NCBI GenBank assembly: GCA_002694065.1
Contig: NZKZ01000073.1
Coordinates: 1 to 32,050, forward strand
Origin: Acidiferrobacter sp.
GTDB lineage: Bacteria > Pseudomonadota > Gammaproteobacteria > Arenicellales > UBA868
Length of the DNA: 32,050 nt
Direction of reading: 5' to 3'
Below, one piece after another: positions 8,220 to 16,119 of this stretch. A model generated the notes under the pieces. The model made no database searches. It had not been told where the DNA came from and saw only the letters and a program-made list of their open reading frames with translations. The position numbers and the translations under genes were made by a program. How positions within the stretch are numbered: the stretch's first letter is position 1; each line of letters opens with the position of its first letter.

Positions 8220-8230
8220 GACAATGACTC

Positions 8231-9055
8231 CTATCCCATTTTGACGCAGTAGGGGCAGTGCTCCCCGATGACGTATTCATCCGACCTTTGCTCTTCGGGA
8301 GAAAGTGGCTCGCGACAGCTGAAGCACATCGCTATCTCAGTCTCCTCCAGACTGTGGTCCAAGGCGACCCTCTGGTCGAACACGAAGCAGTCCCCTTCCC
8401 AATGGGAGCCCCCGCACTCCTCGAAGTACCCCAGGATGCCGCCTTCCAACTGCCTTACGTCATCGAAGCCAGCGTTCAGCATGACCGCAGAGGCCTTCTC
8501 GCACCTGATGCCACCCGTGCAGTACATCACCACCGTCTTCGACTTGTACTCGTCAGGCAGTCCCTCCACCGCCTCCGGGAAGTCCCTGAAAGACGGGATG
8601 CCCAGCTCCACTGCGCCCTCGAAAGAACCCACCCTGGTCTCGTAGTCGTTCCTGGTGTCGAGCACGACTATGTCCTCCTCCTCGTCCAGCATGCGCTTGA
8701 AGTCGGTGGGCGAGATGTGGGGGCCTGTGAACTCCGAGGGCCTGATCTCGTCCATGCCCAGCGAGATGATCTCCCTCTTGCGCTTCACCAGCATCCTCCG
8801 AAAGGGCTGGTAGTCAGTGTGGCTGATCTTGATGGGAATGCCACGGAACCTCTCGTCCGACTCAAGGTTCTGCAAGAAGGCGTCGACCGAGTCGCCATCC
8901 CCGGCCAGGAAGAAGTTGATCCCGTTGGGGCTGAGAAGGACCGTCCCCTTGAGGCCCAGCTCCATGCACCTCTCGAGCATGGGGTCCCTCAGGTCGTCCC
9001 TGTCGGGCAGGTCCACGAAGCGGTAGCCTGCGATGTTGACGATGGGGCCTGTCAC
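8231..9055 (-). CDS. trhO: tRNA uridine(34) hydroxylase TrhO/YceA-type, rhodanese-domain protein
   Basis: A 274-residue protein with the TrhO layout. An acylphosphatase-like N-domain (KGTVLLSPNGINFFLAG) is followed by the conserved FRRMLVKRKREIISLGMDE linker and FTGPHISPTDF. The rhodanese domain then runs VVLDTRNDYE to YCTGGIRCEK, with catalytic Cys179 and second Cys185, ending in the QLEGGI helix. Family members install 5-hydroxyuridine at the tRNA wobble position. The C-terminal tail has two CxxC pairs (CFSC and CPYC), a likely zinc site. I use GTG 9055, which puts the first strand at the normal place. An ATG at 9151 would overlap the upstream stop as ATGA and add 32 residues of low-complexity basic sequence; translational coupling makes it possible. 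Confidence 0.85.
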   Translation of the reverse strand: MTGPIVNIAGYRFVDLPDRDDLRDPMLERCMELGLKGTVLLSPNGINFFLAGDGDSVDAFLQNLESDERFRGIPIKISHTDYQPFRRMLVKRKREIISLGMDEIRPSEFTGPHISPTDFKRMLDEEEDIVVLDTRNDYETRVGSFEGAVELGIPSFRDFPEAVEGLPDEYKSKTVVMYCTGGIRCEKASAVMLNAGFDDVRQLEGGILGYFEECGGSHWEGDCFVFDQRVALDHSLEETEIAMCFSCREPLSPEEQRSDEYVIGEHCPYCVKMG

Positions 9056-9147
9056 GTTCCTGTGAGGTAGGGCGCCAGTAAGAACGTCTCCCCGATGGCC
9101 CCACTCTCGGTATCTCAGATGAAGCCCCTGCAGGGAGCCTCGGCGAC

Positions 9148-10353
9148 TCATATCCCGGAGAGCGCACCCTCGAAGTCCGAGATGATGTCCTGCGAGTCCT
9201 CGATGCCGACCGAGATGCGAACCATCCCTTCCGTGATGCCCACCGCCTTCCTGTCCTCCTCGGACATCAGCCTGTGCGTCATCGAGGCAGGGTGCTGGAC
9301 CAGAGTGTCCACGTTCCCGAGGCTGACGGCGAGAGAGCACATGGACAGTCCGTCCATGAACCGGCATGCGGAGTCGAAGTCCTCCAGCTCGATGGATATC
9401 ATAGCCCCGAAGTCGTCCATCTGGAGAGCTGCCACCTCGTGCTGGGGATGGCTCTCCAGGCCGGGGTAGTGCGTCCTTGCAACCTTCGGGTGCCCCTCCA
9501 GGAAGTCCGCCAGGGCACGGGCGTTGGAGCAGTGCTCCCTCATCCTCAGGGGCAGTGACTTCAGGCCGATGCTGGTCAGCCAGCAGTCGAGTGCGCTTGG
9601 GACCGCCCCCATGTAGCGCACCAGGGCGCCGCCGCCGTTCTCGACGAAGTCGGGGTCCCTGCTCACAAGGGCGCCGCCGATCACAGTACCGTGTCCGTTG
9701 ATGAACTTCGTAGTGCTGTGGACGACCACGTCGGCCCCCAAAGAGAGGGGCCTCTGCAGAACGGGAGTGGCGAACGTGTTGTCCACCACGACGCTGGTGC
9801 CGTGGGACTTTGCGACCTCGACAGTCCTCGCGATGTCGATAACGGACATGGTCGGGTTGGCGGGGGTCTCGATGTAGACGACCTTCGTGTTGGGGTTCTC
9901 GGAGAGCTCCTCGTCGAGCATGGCCGGCTCAAGCAGCGGCACCCTGGAGGTGGTGATCCCGTACTTCGGGAGCACCTCGTTGACCAGGTGGTTGGTGGTC
10001 CCGTATAGGACGGACTGGGCGACTATGTGGTCACCCGAGCCGGTGAACCCGAGGATAGCCGAGCTTACGGCACCCATGCCGGAGCCGAAGATCTCCGCAG
10101 CGACCGGCTCCTCCATGCCGTATCCCTCCAGAGCCGCCAGCTTGCTCGCCAGCGCGTCCCTGTTGGCGTTACCCACCCTCGAGTAGACGTGCGCGCCCGA
10201 CTCGCCCGAGCCCCAGGACTTGATCGCATCCGAGTCCTCGAATACGTAGGTCGATGTCATGTGAACAGGGTCTATGTGCGATCCGGAGGGGTCGTGCATC
10301 TCACCTGCGTGAACGGCCTCTGTCGACATCTCCCGCTTCCTATCTTCTGCCAT
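9148..10353 (-). CDS. Cys/Met-metabolism PLP-dependent trans-sulfuration enzyme (cystathionine gamma-synthase/lyase or sulfhydrylase type)
   Basis: A 401-residue fold-type I PLP enzyme. HVYSRVGNANRDALASKLAA gives Tyr57 and Arg59 for phosphate binding, SVLYGTT places Tyr117 stacked on PLP, VVVDNTF holds Asp191, and VHSTTKFINGHG contains the Schiff-base Lys216. The end (LGNVDTLVQHPASMTH, VRISVGIED) is typical of the family. Members make or break cystathionine, or form homocysteine from O-acylhomoserine and sulfide; sequence alone does not separate these. The cysteine after YG that marks methionine gamma-lyases is Thr here, arguing against that activity. ATG 10329 (Met9) is an alternative start. 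Its stop overlaps a possible ATG of trhO. Confidence 0.85.
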   Translation of the reverse strand: MAEDRKREMSTEAVHAGEMHDPSGSHIDPVHMTSTYVFEDSDAIKSWGSGESGAHVYSRVGNANRDALASKLAALEGYGMEEPVAAEIFGSGMGAVSSAILGFTGSGDHIVAQSVLYGTTNHLVNEVLPKYGITTSRVPLLEPAMLDEELSENPNTKVVYIETPANPTMSVIDIARTVEVAKSHGTSVVVDNTFATPVLQRPLSLGADVVVHSTTKFINGHGTVIGGALVSRDPDFVENGGGALVRYMGAVPSALDCWLTSIGLKSLPLRMREHCSNARALADFLEGHPKVARTHYPGLESHPQHEVAALQMDDFGAMISIELEDFDSACRFMDGLSMCSLAVSLGNVDTLVQHPASMTHRLMSEEDRKAVGITEGMVRISVGIEDSQDIISDFEGALSGI

Positions 10354-10392
10354 GGCAGTCGGATGCGGTGGGACGGATTAACCCGTAGGTTT

Positions 10393-10644
10393 TCACTGGA
10401 ACATAGATCGGATGGCCGAGTATGAGGCGCTAGTGATCACGTAGACGCCCGCAGCGGCTAGGCCGAAACCGACGCTGATCGCAATGAAGTTGGGTAAGAG
10501 TGTGATCAGGTCCCATAGGACCGACCAGAACGACCGGGACTCCAGGGCCTGCATGAATTCCTCCCAGATCTTCACCGCGATCGTCAGCATGGTGAATGTC
10601 CAAGCAGCGAGGAAGACTAGGGTGGCCCTTCGCTTGTTGATCAC
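10393..10644 (-). CDS. Small two-helix membrane protein of unknown function
   Basis: An 83-residue protein starting at GTG 10644. It has a basic start (INKRRAT), one hydrophobic segment near 7-27 and another near 50-73 (NFIAISVGFGLAAAGVYVIT). I recognise no family. It sits 42 bases after the M14 deacylase gene and 39 bases before the trans-sulfuration gene on the same strand, so it is likely carried in that operon. Gene density and strand continuity are the main support; it could be lineage-specific. Confidence 0.5.
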   Translation of the reverse strand: MINKRRATLVFLAAWTFTMLTIAVKIWEEFMQALESRSFWSVLWDLITLLPNFIAISVGFGLAAAGVYVITSASYSAIRSMFQ

Positions 10645-10686
10645 GATTCAGCGTTCGGCGTCGGATAGATGAACCTGACGAGTTGG

Positions 10687-12045
10687 CTAGTAGTCTTCCT
10701 CTTCGTCGCCGGAACCGGCCGGGCCCCACTCTGCGTCGGGAGATCCTCCGGACCACTCGCCGAACACTGCGATGTCCTCGATGTCCTCGTCCTCCCTCCA
10801 CGGGGGATCACCGTCTGAGCCACTGATGATCAGGCATCCCTCGTCGTCTAGCCTCCTCTTCAGGGTAGAGACTCCCCTCTTCACTGGTAGGAGGTGGCCT
10901 ATAGGCGAGCCGGAGTTGACGAAAGGGTGGGTGGCGGAGCTGATCAGAAGGCCCTGGATGGGGGACATGACGTCGTGCTGGACTCCAGGGAGCTCGGGGT
11001 CCGTGATCGTGGCGACGATCTCGCCCTCCTCGACGAAGCTGCCGGCCGGGGCGAGCACGTCGATGAGCCCGCCCTGGTCTGAGCGAATCCATACCGAGCC
11101 GGAGGCGAGGATCCTGAATCGTGGCTTGCTGGGGTATCCAGGCAGCATCCTCAGGCTCCTCAGGAGGTTTATGATGCCGTACATCGCTATCTGCACGGAC
11201 TCCGGGTCGGCCTCGTCGGCCCCCCCGCCCTCGTAGGTGATGCAGGCGATGTCTTTGTCGTTGGCAACCCTCCGCAGTGACCCCCTCGGGCCTTGGCTGT
11301 CCAGTATAGTCTCGATGCCGAAGGCCCTAGCGATGCGGTTGCTGCTGGCATGCGCCAGATTGGCCCTGATCTGGGGGATGTTCGTCCTCCCCTTGGCTGC
11401 GGCGTGTAGGTCGATCACGTAGTCGCTGCTGGAGATCAGTTGCTCCCAGAGCCTGTTGGCCACCCTGGAGGTGGTGTTGCTGTCGGGATTGCCCGGGAAG
11501 CACCGGTTCAGGTCCCTGTCGTCTGGGAAGTCCCTCATCATCATCCGGTATCCAGGGAGGTTGACGATGGGCATGATCCTGATAGTCCCCGCTAGCACGG
11601 ATGCGTCGATCACCCGGTCGTCCCCCATGAAGTTGGGACCGCAGAGGTAGGTAAGGGCGAGCGGGCCGACGAGTTCGTCACCATGGATGGCTCCGAGCAG
11701 GGTAACGACGGGGCCCGGCCTTGAGCCGTGGATCACACTGACAGGCACTGGCCACGACTCCCCTATCTCGACGTCCAGCAGGTCGTATTCGAGGTGCCTG
11801 ATCGTCCCTGGCTTGATCCTCTTCCTCAGGAAGTTGTGATTCTTCGATCCGCCCACCTTCCTGGACCATTTGGTGGGGCTAGCCCCGACCTCGCCCAGGG
11901 CCTTCTCGATCTCCCTCCGACGTCTCATGGGGATCTGGTTGGCGATCTTGATCGGGGCGAATCTCCTCTTCTTCGCCCTTGGCGGGGGCTTTGCATCCCG
12001 CGCCTTCGCCGCATCCTCGCTGGGGTCGGGGTCGTCCTCGGGCAC
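10687..12045 (-). CDS. Succinylglutamate desuccinylase/aspartoacylase-family (M14-type) zinc deacylase
   Basis: A 452-residue protein. The zinc site reads GAIHGDE (His121, Glu124) with His214 in VIDLHAAA. DLNRCFPG supplies the substrate-carboxylate Arg181, and ITYEGGG places the catalytic Glu272. The C-terminal half contains the beta-barrel/biotinyl-like part (LIDVLAPAGSFVEEGEIVA, then SPIQGLLIS) found in AstE/AspA relatives. These hydrolyse N-acyl amino acids. The N-terminal 1-70 is a basic Pro/Lys/Arg-rich extension, and the last 50 residues are strongly acidic (ending GSGDEEEDY); neither is usual for the family. A TATA-like AATTAAT at 12066-12072 lies about 24 bases before ATG 12045, so the transcript is probably leaderless. 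Confidence 0.8.
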   Translation of the reverse strand: MPEDDPDPSEDAAKARDAKPPPRAKKRRFAPIKIANQIPMRRRREIEKALGEVGASPTKWSRKVGGSKNHNFLRKRIKPGTIRHLEYDLLDVEIGESWPVPVSVIHGSRPGPVVTLLGAIHGDELVGPLALTYLCGPNFMGDDRVIDASVLAGTIRIMPIVNLPGYRMMMRDFPDDRDLNRCFPGNPDSNTTSRVANRLWEQLISSSDYVIDLHAAAKGRTNIPQIRANLAHASSNRIARAFGIETILDSQGPRGSLRRVANDKDIACITYEGGGADEADPESVQIAMYGIINLLRSLRMLPGYPSKPRFRILASGSVWIRSDQGGLIDVLAPAGSFVEEGEIVATITDPELPGVQHDVMSPIQGLLISSATHPFVNSGSPIGHLLPVKRGVSTLKRRLDDEGCLIISGSDGDPPWREDEDIEDIAVFGEWSGGSPDAEWGPAGSGDEEEDY

Positions 12046-12065
12046 CTGTCTCGCGAGGGATAGCG

Positions 12066-12074
12066 AATTAATAG
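12066..12074. promoter_or_regulatory. AT-rich TATA-like element in a divergent intergenic region
   Basis: The stretch AATTAATAG stands out in GC-rich surroundings between divergent genes. On the minus strand it is about 24 bases before ATG 12045, the standard spacing for a leaderless archaeal promoter. On the plus strand it could serve the thioesterase, putting a start site near 12095 and favouring ATG 12129 over ATG 12078. Confidence 0.45.
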
Positions 12075-12128
12075 AGTATGCAATGGTTATCGGGAACGTT
12101 CAACTTCCTAGTCCGTTCATGGAGGCCC

Positions 12129-12605
12129 ATGGGAAGCGAGGGGGGGACGTCTGTGCAGGAGGAGCATGCTCCGAGCAGCATCTGCTTCGGATGCGGCCCT
12201 GCAAACGAGGATGGCCTCAGGATCAGGTCATTCAGGAGCGAGGGGGGTCTGGAGATGGAGTTCGATCCGAAGGAGGAGCATCAGGCGTTCCCGGGAATGA
12301 TAAATGGCGGGATCATAGGAACCCTGCTGGACTGCCACGGAAACTGGACTGCGGCTATGGCGCTGATGGACCAGTCCGGGGACTCTGAGCCTCCATGCAC
12401 AGTGACTGCATCATACAGCATCAAGCTGAGGAGGCCGACCCCCTTCGGGACCACCCTCTCTGTTCGAGGGGAGGCTCTCAGTGTCGAGGGGGACAGGGCT
12501 AGGGTGAGCATGAGCCTCTCGGCTGACGGAGAGGTCTGCGCCACTGGAGAGGGCCTCTTCGTGGCAGTGAAGGAAGGGCATCCAGCCTACCACAGGTGGA
12601 ACTGA
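12129..12605 (+). CDS. PaaI/YbgC-like hotdog-fold thioesterase
   Basis: A 158-residue protein with SSICFGCGPANEDGLRIRSF, then FPGMINGGIIGTLLDCHGNW and a strand-rich end (YSIKLRRPTPFGTTLSVRGE, CATGEGLFVAV). The FGCGP-N--GL opening and the GG-I-TLLD helix are typical of 'hotdog' acyl-CoA thioesterases of the PaaI group. Asp in TLLDCHGNW sits where the catalytic acid is found. The acyl substrate is unknown. ATG 12078 would add 17 residues, but the TATA-like element at 12066-12074 is then only about 8 bases upstream, so ATG 12129 is preferred. It is followed 43 bases later by the helicase gene on the same strand. Confidence 0.8.
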   Translation: MGSEGGTSVQEEHAPSSICFGCGPANEDGLRIRSFRSEGGLEMEFDPKEEHQAFPGMINGGIIGTLLDCHGNWTAAMALMDQSGDSEPPCTVTASYSIKLRRPTPFGTTLSVRGEALSVEGDRARVSMSLSADGEVCATGEGLFVAVKEGHPAYHRWN

Positions 12606-12648
12606 CTTCGCGCGGCATCCTTTAGAACGGCCGAATCGAAGTGGGCTC

Positions 12649-15207
12649 ATGGTCGACGCGCCCAGCGAAGGAATGGTCGGCCTTGATGAGTTCGAGTTTG
12701 ACGAGCGTCTGAAAACAGAGCTCGTGGGTAAGTGGGGGATAGAGAGGCTTTTCCCCCCTCAGGCCGAAGCGCTGCCGCACTCACTTGGTGGCAGGAACCT
12801 GATGCTGGCAGTCCCCACCGCCAGCGGGAAGTCTCTGGTGGCACACATCACAATGGCGCACAGGCTGGCCAACGACCTGAAGGGCATGAGAGGGGTATAC
12901 ATCGTGCCTCTGAAGGCCCTGGCATCTGAGAAGTTCGAGGAGCTCAACGAGATCTGCCCCAGCGTGGGGCTTAGCGTGGGGCTGGCGATAGGCGACAGGA
13001 GCAGCGAGGTGAGCGGGGCAGAGGGCTCGGACATACTGGTTTGCACGAGCGAGAAGCTGGACTCGATGCTGAGGTCGAAGCCTTCCTTGATGGACGACAT
13101 AGGCATCGTCGTGACGGACGAGTTCCACCTGCTCCAGGACTTCGGCAGGGGACCCACTCTCGAGGTCCTGCTCTCGAGGATCATGCACCGAAAGCCGGAC
13201 GTGCAGATCATGGCGCTCTCAGCCACGGTGGGAAACGCAGAGGAGCTGTCGGGATGGCTGGACGCCGTTCTGGTTAGGTCCGATTGGAGGCCGGTGGTGC
13301 TGTACTCGGGGACCCTGACTGGTCTGGACATGCGATTCCACTCTGTCGAGAAGCCCAGCGAGGTAGAGTCCCAGTTGCCGGAGGCCAGGCGCCTTGACGG
13401 AGGCGTGCAGAAGAACCTGCATGCCGTGCTGGACGACACCATCGGCATGGAAGGACAGATGCTGGTCTTCGTGTCCTCCCGTTCCTCGGCCCAGAAGGAG
13501 GCCAGGGAGCTATCCAGGCACCTGAGATCAAAGCCCGCCAGCGGAGGCGAGGTTATCTCCGAGGAGCTTGCCGGCAGGTGGGGCAAGATTGCAGACTCCC
13601 TGACCAAGGGCGACGGAGGGTCGGCCACAGTCAAGGCACTGGCGGATGCGGTCAGGGGAGGGGTTGGCTTCCATCACGCGGGGCTCACTTCCTCGCAGAG
13701 GAAGGCAGTGGAGACCGGATTCAGGTCGGGTGACCTGCTCTGCGTCGTCGCCACGCCGACCCTCGCCCAGGGAGTCAACCTCCCTGCGAGCAGGGTAGTG
13801 ATCAGGGACCACAGGAGGTGGAACACCACCGCAGCTAGGAGCATGCCACTCCCAGTCATGGAGGTCAGGCAGATGCTGGGGAGGGCTGGCAGGCCCGGCT
13901 TCGACGAGTTCGGGGAGTCATTCCTGGTGTCCAAGAGCAACCAAGAGGAGCAGGACCTGGTCGATCTCTACCTCAGGGGCACTCCCGAGGACGTGACTTC
14001 CAAGCTCGCGAACCCGAGCGCGGTCCACGCCGAGGAGGACGGTGCCCTACTGACTCACATACTCTCCATCATTTCAACTGCAGGAATCGACGACAGGGAT
14101 GCCATCAGCAGCTTCCTTGGGAAGACCTTCCTCGCCAGCCAGATGGACCCGGAGACCCTAGAGGCAAGGACCGACGACGTCCTCTGCTGGCTCTGCGACA
14201 ACGGGATGGTGGAGAGGATGGGCGAGTCAGAGGAAGTGGCGAATAGGATCAAGGGCAGGAAGGCCGAACCTACTGTGGAGGAGGACTGGCAGGACGAGAT
14301 GCCCTCCTGGGCAAAATCCGCCGCTTCGATACCGGGCCTGGACATAGTCCCGCGGGAGGAGCGTCGGGCTCGCAGGCTCAGCCCGAGGAAGGGGCCCGCA
14401 ATTTTCGGCTTCAGGAAGGCCAGCTTGTACGAGTCTTCCGAGTCGGCCCTGCCCGAGCCGTCCTCTATGGCTTACTCCCCGACTTCGCTTGGCTCCAGGG
14501 TCTCGAGGCTCTACCTGAACCCGATCTCAGGGAAGATACTGCACGATGGCCTGACCAGGGCCATGGCGATCCTTTCGGGGCAGGACGAAGTTGGGCAGGT
14601 GTCACCACTGAGCCTGCTCCATCTCGCCTCTTGCACCCCCGACTTCCTCCCCCTCTGGCCGAGAAAGGGCGACTACGACGCGATCCAGGAGGCGCTTCAC
14701 GGCCATGAGCGGGAGCTCCTCGCCGAAGCGGTTGACCTCGAGGAGGAGAGGAGGATGAAGGGGACGCTGGTGGTCCAGTCCTGGATGGAGGAGAAGACCC
14801 TGGAGTCCATAGAGGACGATTGGGGGGTGCAGCCAGGCGACCTTAGGAGCAGGGTTGAGCTGCTAGAGTGGCTCCTGTTCGCCATGCGGAGGATCCTCTC
14901 AGAGGACGAGGAGCTCTCTAAGATGGACAGGGGTGCGCACAAGACCCTGTTCGAGTCCATAGACGAGGTGCACAGGAGAGTCAGGTTCGGCTGCAAGCCG
15001 GACATACTGGGACTCGTCGCGATCAAGGGTGTCGGCAGGGTCAGGGCCAGGGAGATGGCTGACACCCTGGGGCTAGCCAGCGCCTCGGACGTCTCGGAGC
15101 TCACCGAAAGGGACAGGTCTAGGCTGGCGGACCTCAGGGGATGGAGCCCCCAGCTGGTCGACAACCTAGTCAGATCGGCGAGCAAGTCCCACAGGGGTCG
15201 GCGCTAA
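12649..15207 (+). CDS. hel308: Hel308-type Ski2-family DNA helicase
   Basis: An 852-residue superfamily 2 helicase. Visible elements: Q-motif FPPQAEAL (35-42), Walker A PTASGKS (56-62), IVPLKALASEK (motif Ia), DEFH (157-160, motif II), SAT (191-193, motif III), GVGFHHAGL and ATPTLAQGVNLP (motifs IV-V), and QMLGRAGRPG (408-417, motif VI). The C-terminal region ends with a helix-hairpin-helix (IKGVGRVRAREMADTLG), as in archaeal Hel308. Hel308 unwinds 3'-tailed and forked DNA at stalled replication forks. It is longer than the roughly 700-750 residues I expect; the extra length lies in the region around 520-620. It is directly followed by the Cgi121-like gene, a linkage I recall in other archaea. 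Confidence 0.9.
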   Translation: MVDAPSEGMVGLDEFEFDERLKTELVGKWGIERLFPPQAEALPHSLGGRNLMLAVPTASGKSLVAHITMAHRLANDLKGMRGVYIVPLKALASEKFEELNEICPSVGLSVGLAIGDRSSEVSGAEGSDILVCTSEKLDSMLRSKPSLMDDIGIVVTDEFHLLQDFGRGPTLEVLLSRIMHRKPDVQIMALSATVGNAEELSGWLDAVLVRSDWRPVVLYSGTLTGLDMRFHSVEKPSEVESQLPEARRLDGGVQKNLHAVLDDTIGMEGQMLVFVSSRSSAQKEARELSRHLRSKPASGGEVISEELAGRWGKIADSLTKGDGGSATVKALADAVRGGVGFHHAGLTSSQRKAVETGFRSGDLLCVVATPTLAQGVNLPASRVVIRDHRRWNTTAARSMPLPVMEVRQMLGRAGRPGFDEFGESFLVSKSNQEEQDLVDLYLRGTPEDVTSKLANPSAVHAEEDGALLTHILSIISTAGIDDRDAISSFLGKTFLASQMDPETLEARTDDVLCWLCDNGMVERMGESEEVANRIKGRKAEPTVEEDWQDEMPSWAKSAASIPGLDIVPREERRARRLSPRKGPAIFGFRKASLYESSESALPEPSSMAYSPTSLGSRVSRLYLNPISGKILHDGLTRAMAILSGQDEVGQVSPLSLLHLASCTPDFLPLWPRKGDYDAIQEALHGHERELLAEAVDLEEERRMKGTLVVQSWMEEKTLESIEDDWGVQPGDLRSRVELLEWLLFAMRRILSEDEELSKMDRGAHKTLFESIDEVHRRVRFGCKPDILGLVAIKGVGRVRAREMADTLGLASASDVSELTERDRSRLADLRGWSPQLVDNLVRSASKSHRGRR

Positions 15208-15239
15208 TCAAATTCTTCAACCGAACTGCATCGGGGCAC

Positions 15240-15809
15240 ATGGACGAGGATCGGCCGGTGCCTTGGTTCCCGGCGTGGGGAGTGCGGTTCCCCGAGCCGG
15301 TCGAGAACGTTTTCTCCGTGGTCTCGGTGGTGAACGACAGGAGGCCCAGCAACAGGTGGCTGATGATCGCATACGAGGCCGCGGCGAGCGAGGTTCACCT
15401 CTGGACCGCCTGGCACGCGATGAGGGGGAACGAGGAATCGGGCAGCATGGTCGCCAAGACCCCCGACACCGAGTTCATGAGGCTGCTTTCTGGCACCCAT
15501 CAGATCAACAGGGCCTTCGAGAGGGCGGGCGTCGCGGTTGGGGACGAGACGGCTTGGGTGGTGTTCCTGCCCGATTTCGGACTCGGGGAGGGTTTCGGTG
15601 ACGTCTCCATCCCCCCACAGACCTACAACGACAACTCGGAAGAAGCTATCAGGCTGATCGAGCACTTGGGCGGCTCCCTGATTGCGAAGAGACCGGTTCC
15701 CAGCTTGGCCGGGCTGGAAAGGGTCGGAGCCTCCTACCCAGGGGACCCGAGCTTCCCCCAGATGGAGGAGGCGTTCCTGGGGCACACGGCCCTCTCCGAT
15801 CTCAGATAG
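15240..15809 (+). CDS. KEOPS complex subunit Cgi121-like protein
   Basis: A 189-residue protein. The central FMRLLSGTHQINRAFERAGV followed by ETAWVVFLPDF matches the 'SGT-QI--A-E--G' region of Cgi121/TPRKB proteins. EVHLWTAWHAMRGNEES resembles the upstream segment where archaeal members collect their subunits. Cgi121 binds Bud32 and the tRNA 3' end in the KEOPS complex that makes t6A37 in ANN-decoding tRNAs. ATG 15240 is chosen because the region upstream overlaps the helicase coding sequence; it starts 32 bases after the helicase stop. No other KEOPS subunit is in the window. Divergence leaves some doubt. Confidence 0.65.
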   Translation: MDEDRPVPWFPAWGVRFPEPVENVFSVVSVVNDRRPSNRWLMIAYEAAASEVHLWTAWHAMRGNEESGSMVAKTPDTEFMRLLSGTHQINRAFERAGVAVGDETAWVVFLPDFGLGEGFGDVSIPPQTYNDNSEEAIRLIEHLGGSLIAKRPVPSLAGLERVGASYPGDPSFPQMEEAFLGHTALSDLR

Positions 15810-15864
15810 ACTCCCCCGAGTAGTCAAATTGATAGGCGGGGCTTACGAGCACGGTCCGATTAAG

Positions 15865-16110
15865 ATGCCTAAGTTCTACGGTTTCGGCAATTGCTGCGAG
15901 TGCGGGATAGCCTGCACCGCGGGCAACTTCCTGATCAGCGAGGGGAAGAAGTTCTGCACCGCCTGCTGGGTGGCGAAGAGCAACCCGGAGCACCCCGATC
16001 TGGAGGAAATAAGGGAGAAGGTCGAGACTGCAGTAAGCGTGTGGAAGTGCGCGAAGTGGTCACGGGAAGAGGGGCCGCTGCCGCTCGGGCCAAGGGCAGT
16101 GAAGAAGTGA
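15865..16110 (+). CDS. Small CxxC...CxxC zinc-ribbon-like protein
   Basis: An 81-residue protein of unknown function. CCECGIAC (Cys10, 11, 13, 17) and CTAC (Cys31, Cys34) give a CxxC-17-CxxC zinc-knuckle layout, with further Cys at 62. The second half is a charged helix (DLEEIREKVETAVSVW) and a short Pro/Lys tail. ATG 15865 is preferred: the frame stays open upstream, but that part overlaps the Cgi121-like gene. The gene lies between the Cgi121-like gene and the M3 peptidase and is 9 bases from the latter, so the two are probably co-translated. Confidence 0.65.
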   Translation: MPKFYGFGNCCECGIACTAGNFLISEGKKFCTACWVAKSNPEHPDLEEIREKVETAVSVWKCAKWSREEGPLPLGPRAVKK

Positions 16111-16119
16111 GGATTTCCC

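Noticed and set aside
9056..9367. N-terminal extension of TrhO to 9367
   Set aside because: The extension overlaps the trans-sulfuration gene in another frame and is rich in His/Arg/Gly; family members do not have it.
9148..10353. Methionine gamma-lyase assignment
   Set aside because: The residue after the conserved Tyr-Gly is Thr, where characterised methionine gamma-lyases have Cys; the broader trans-sulfuration call is safer.
12759..13634. 291-residue minus-strand frame
   Set aside because: Antisense to the helicase motifs of Hel308; Ser/Thr/Pro-rich with no domain.
15682..15864. Upstream extension of the 81-residue zinc-ribbon protein
   Set aside because: It overlaps the Cgi121-like coding sequence and is Arg/Pro-rich shadow sequence; ATG 15865 begins just before the conserved Cys region.
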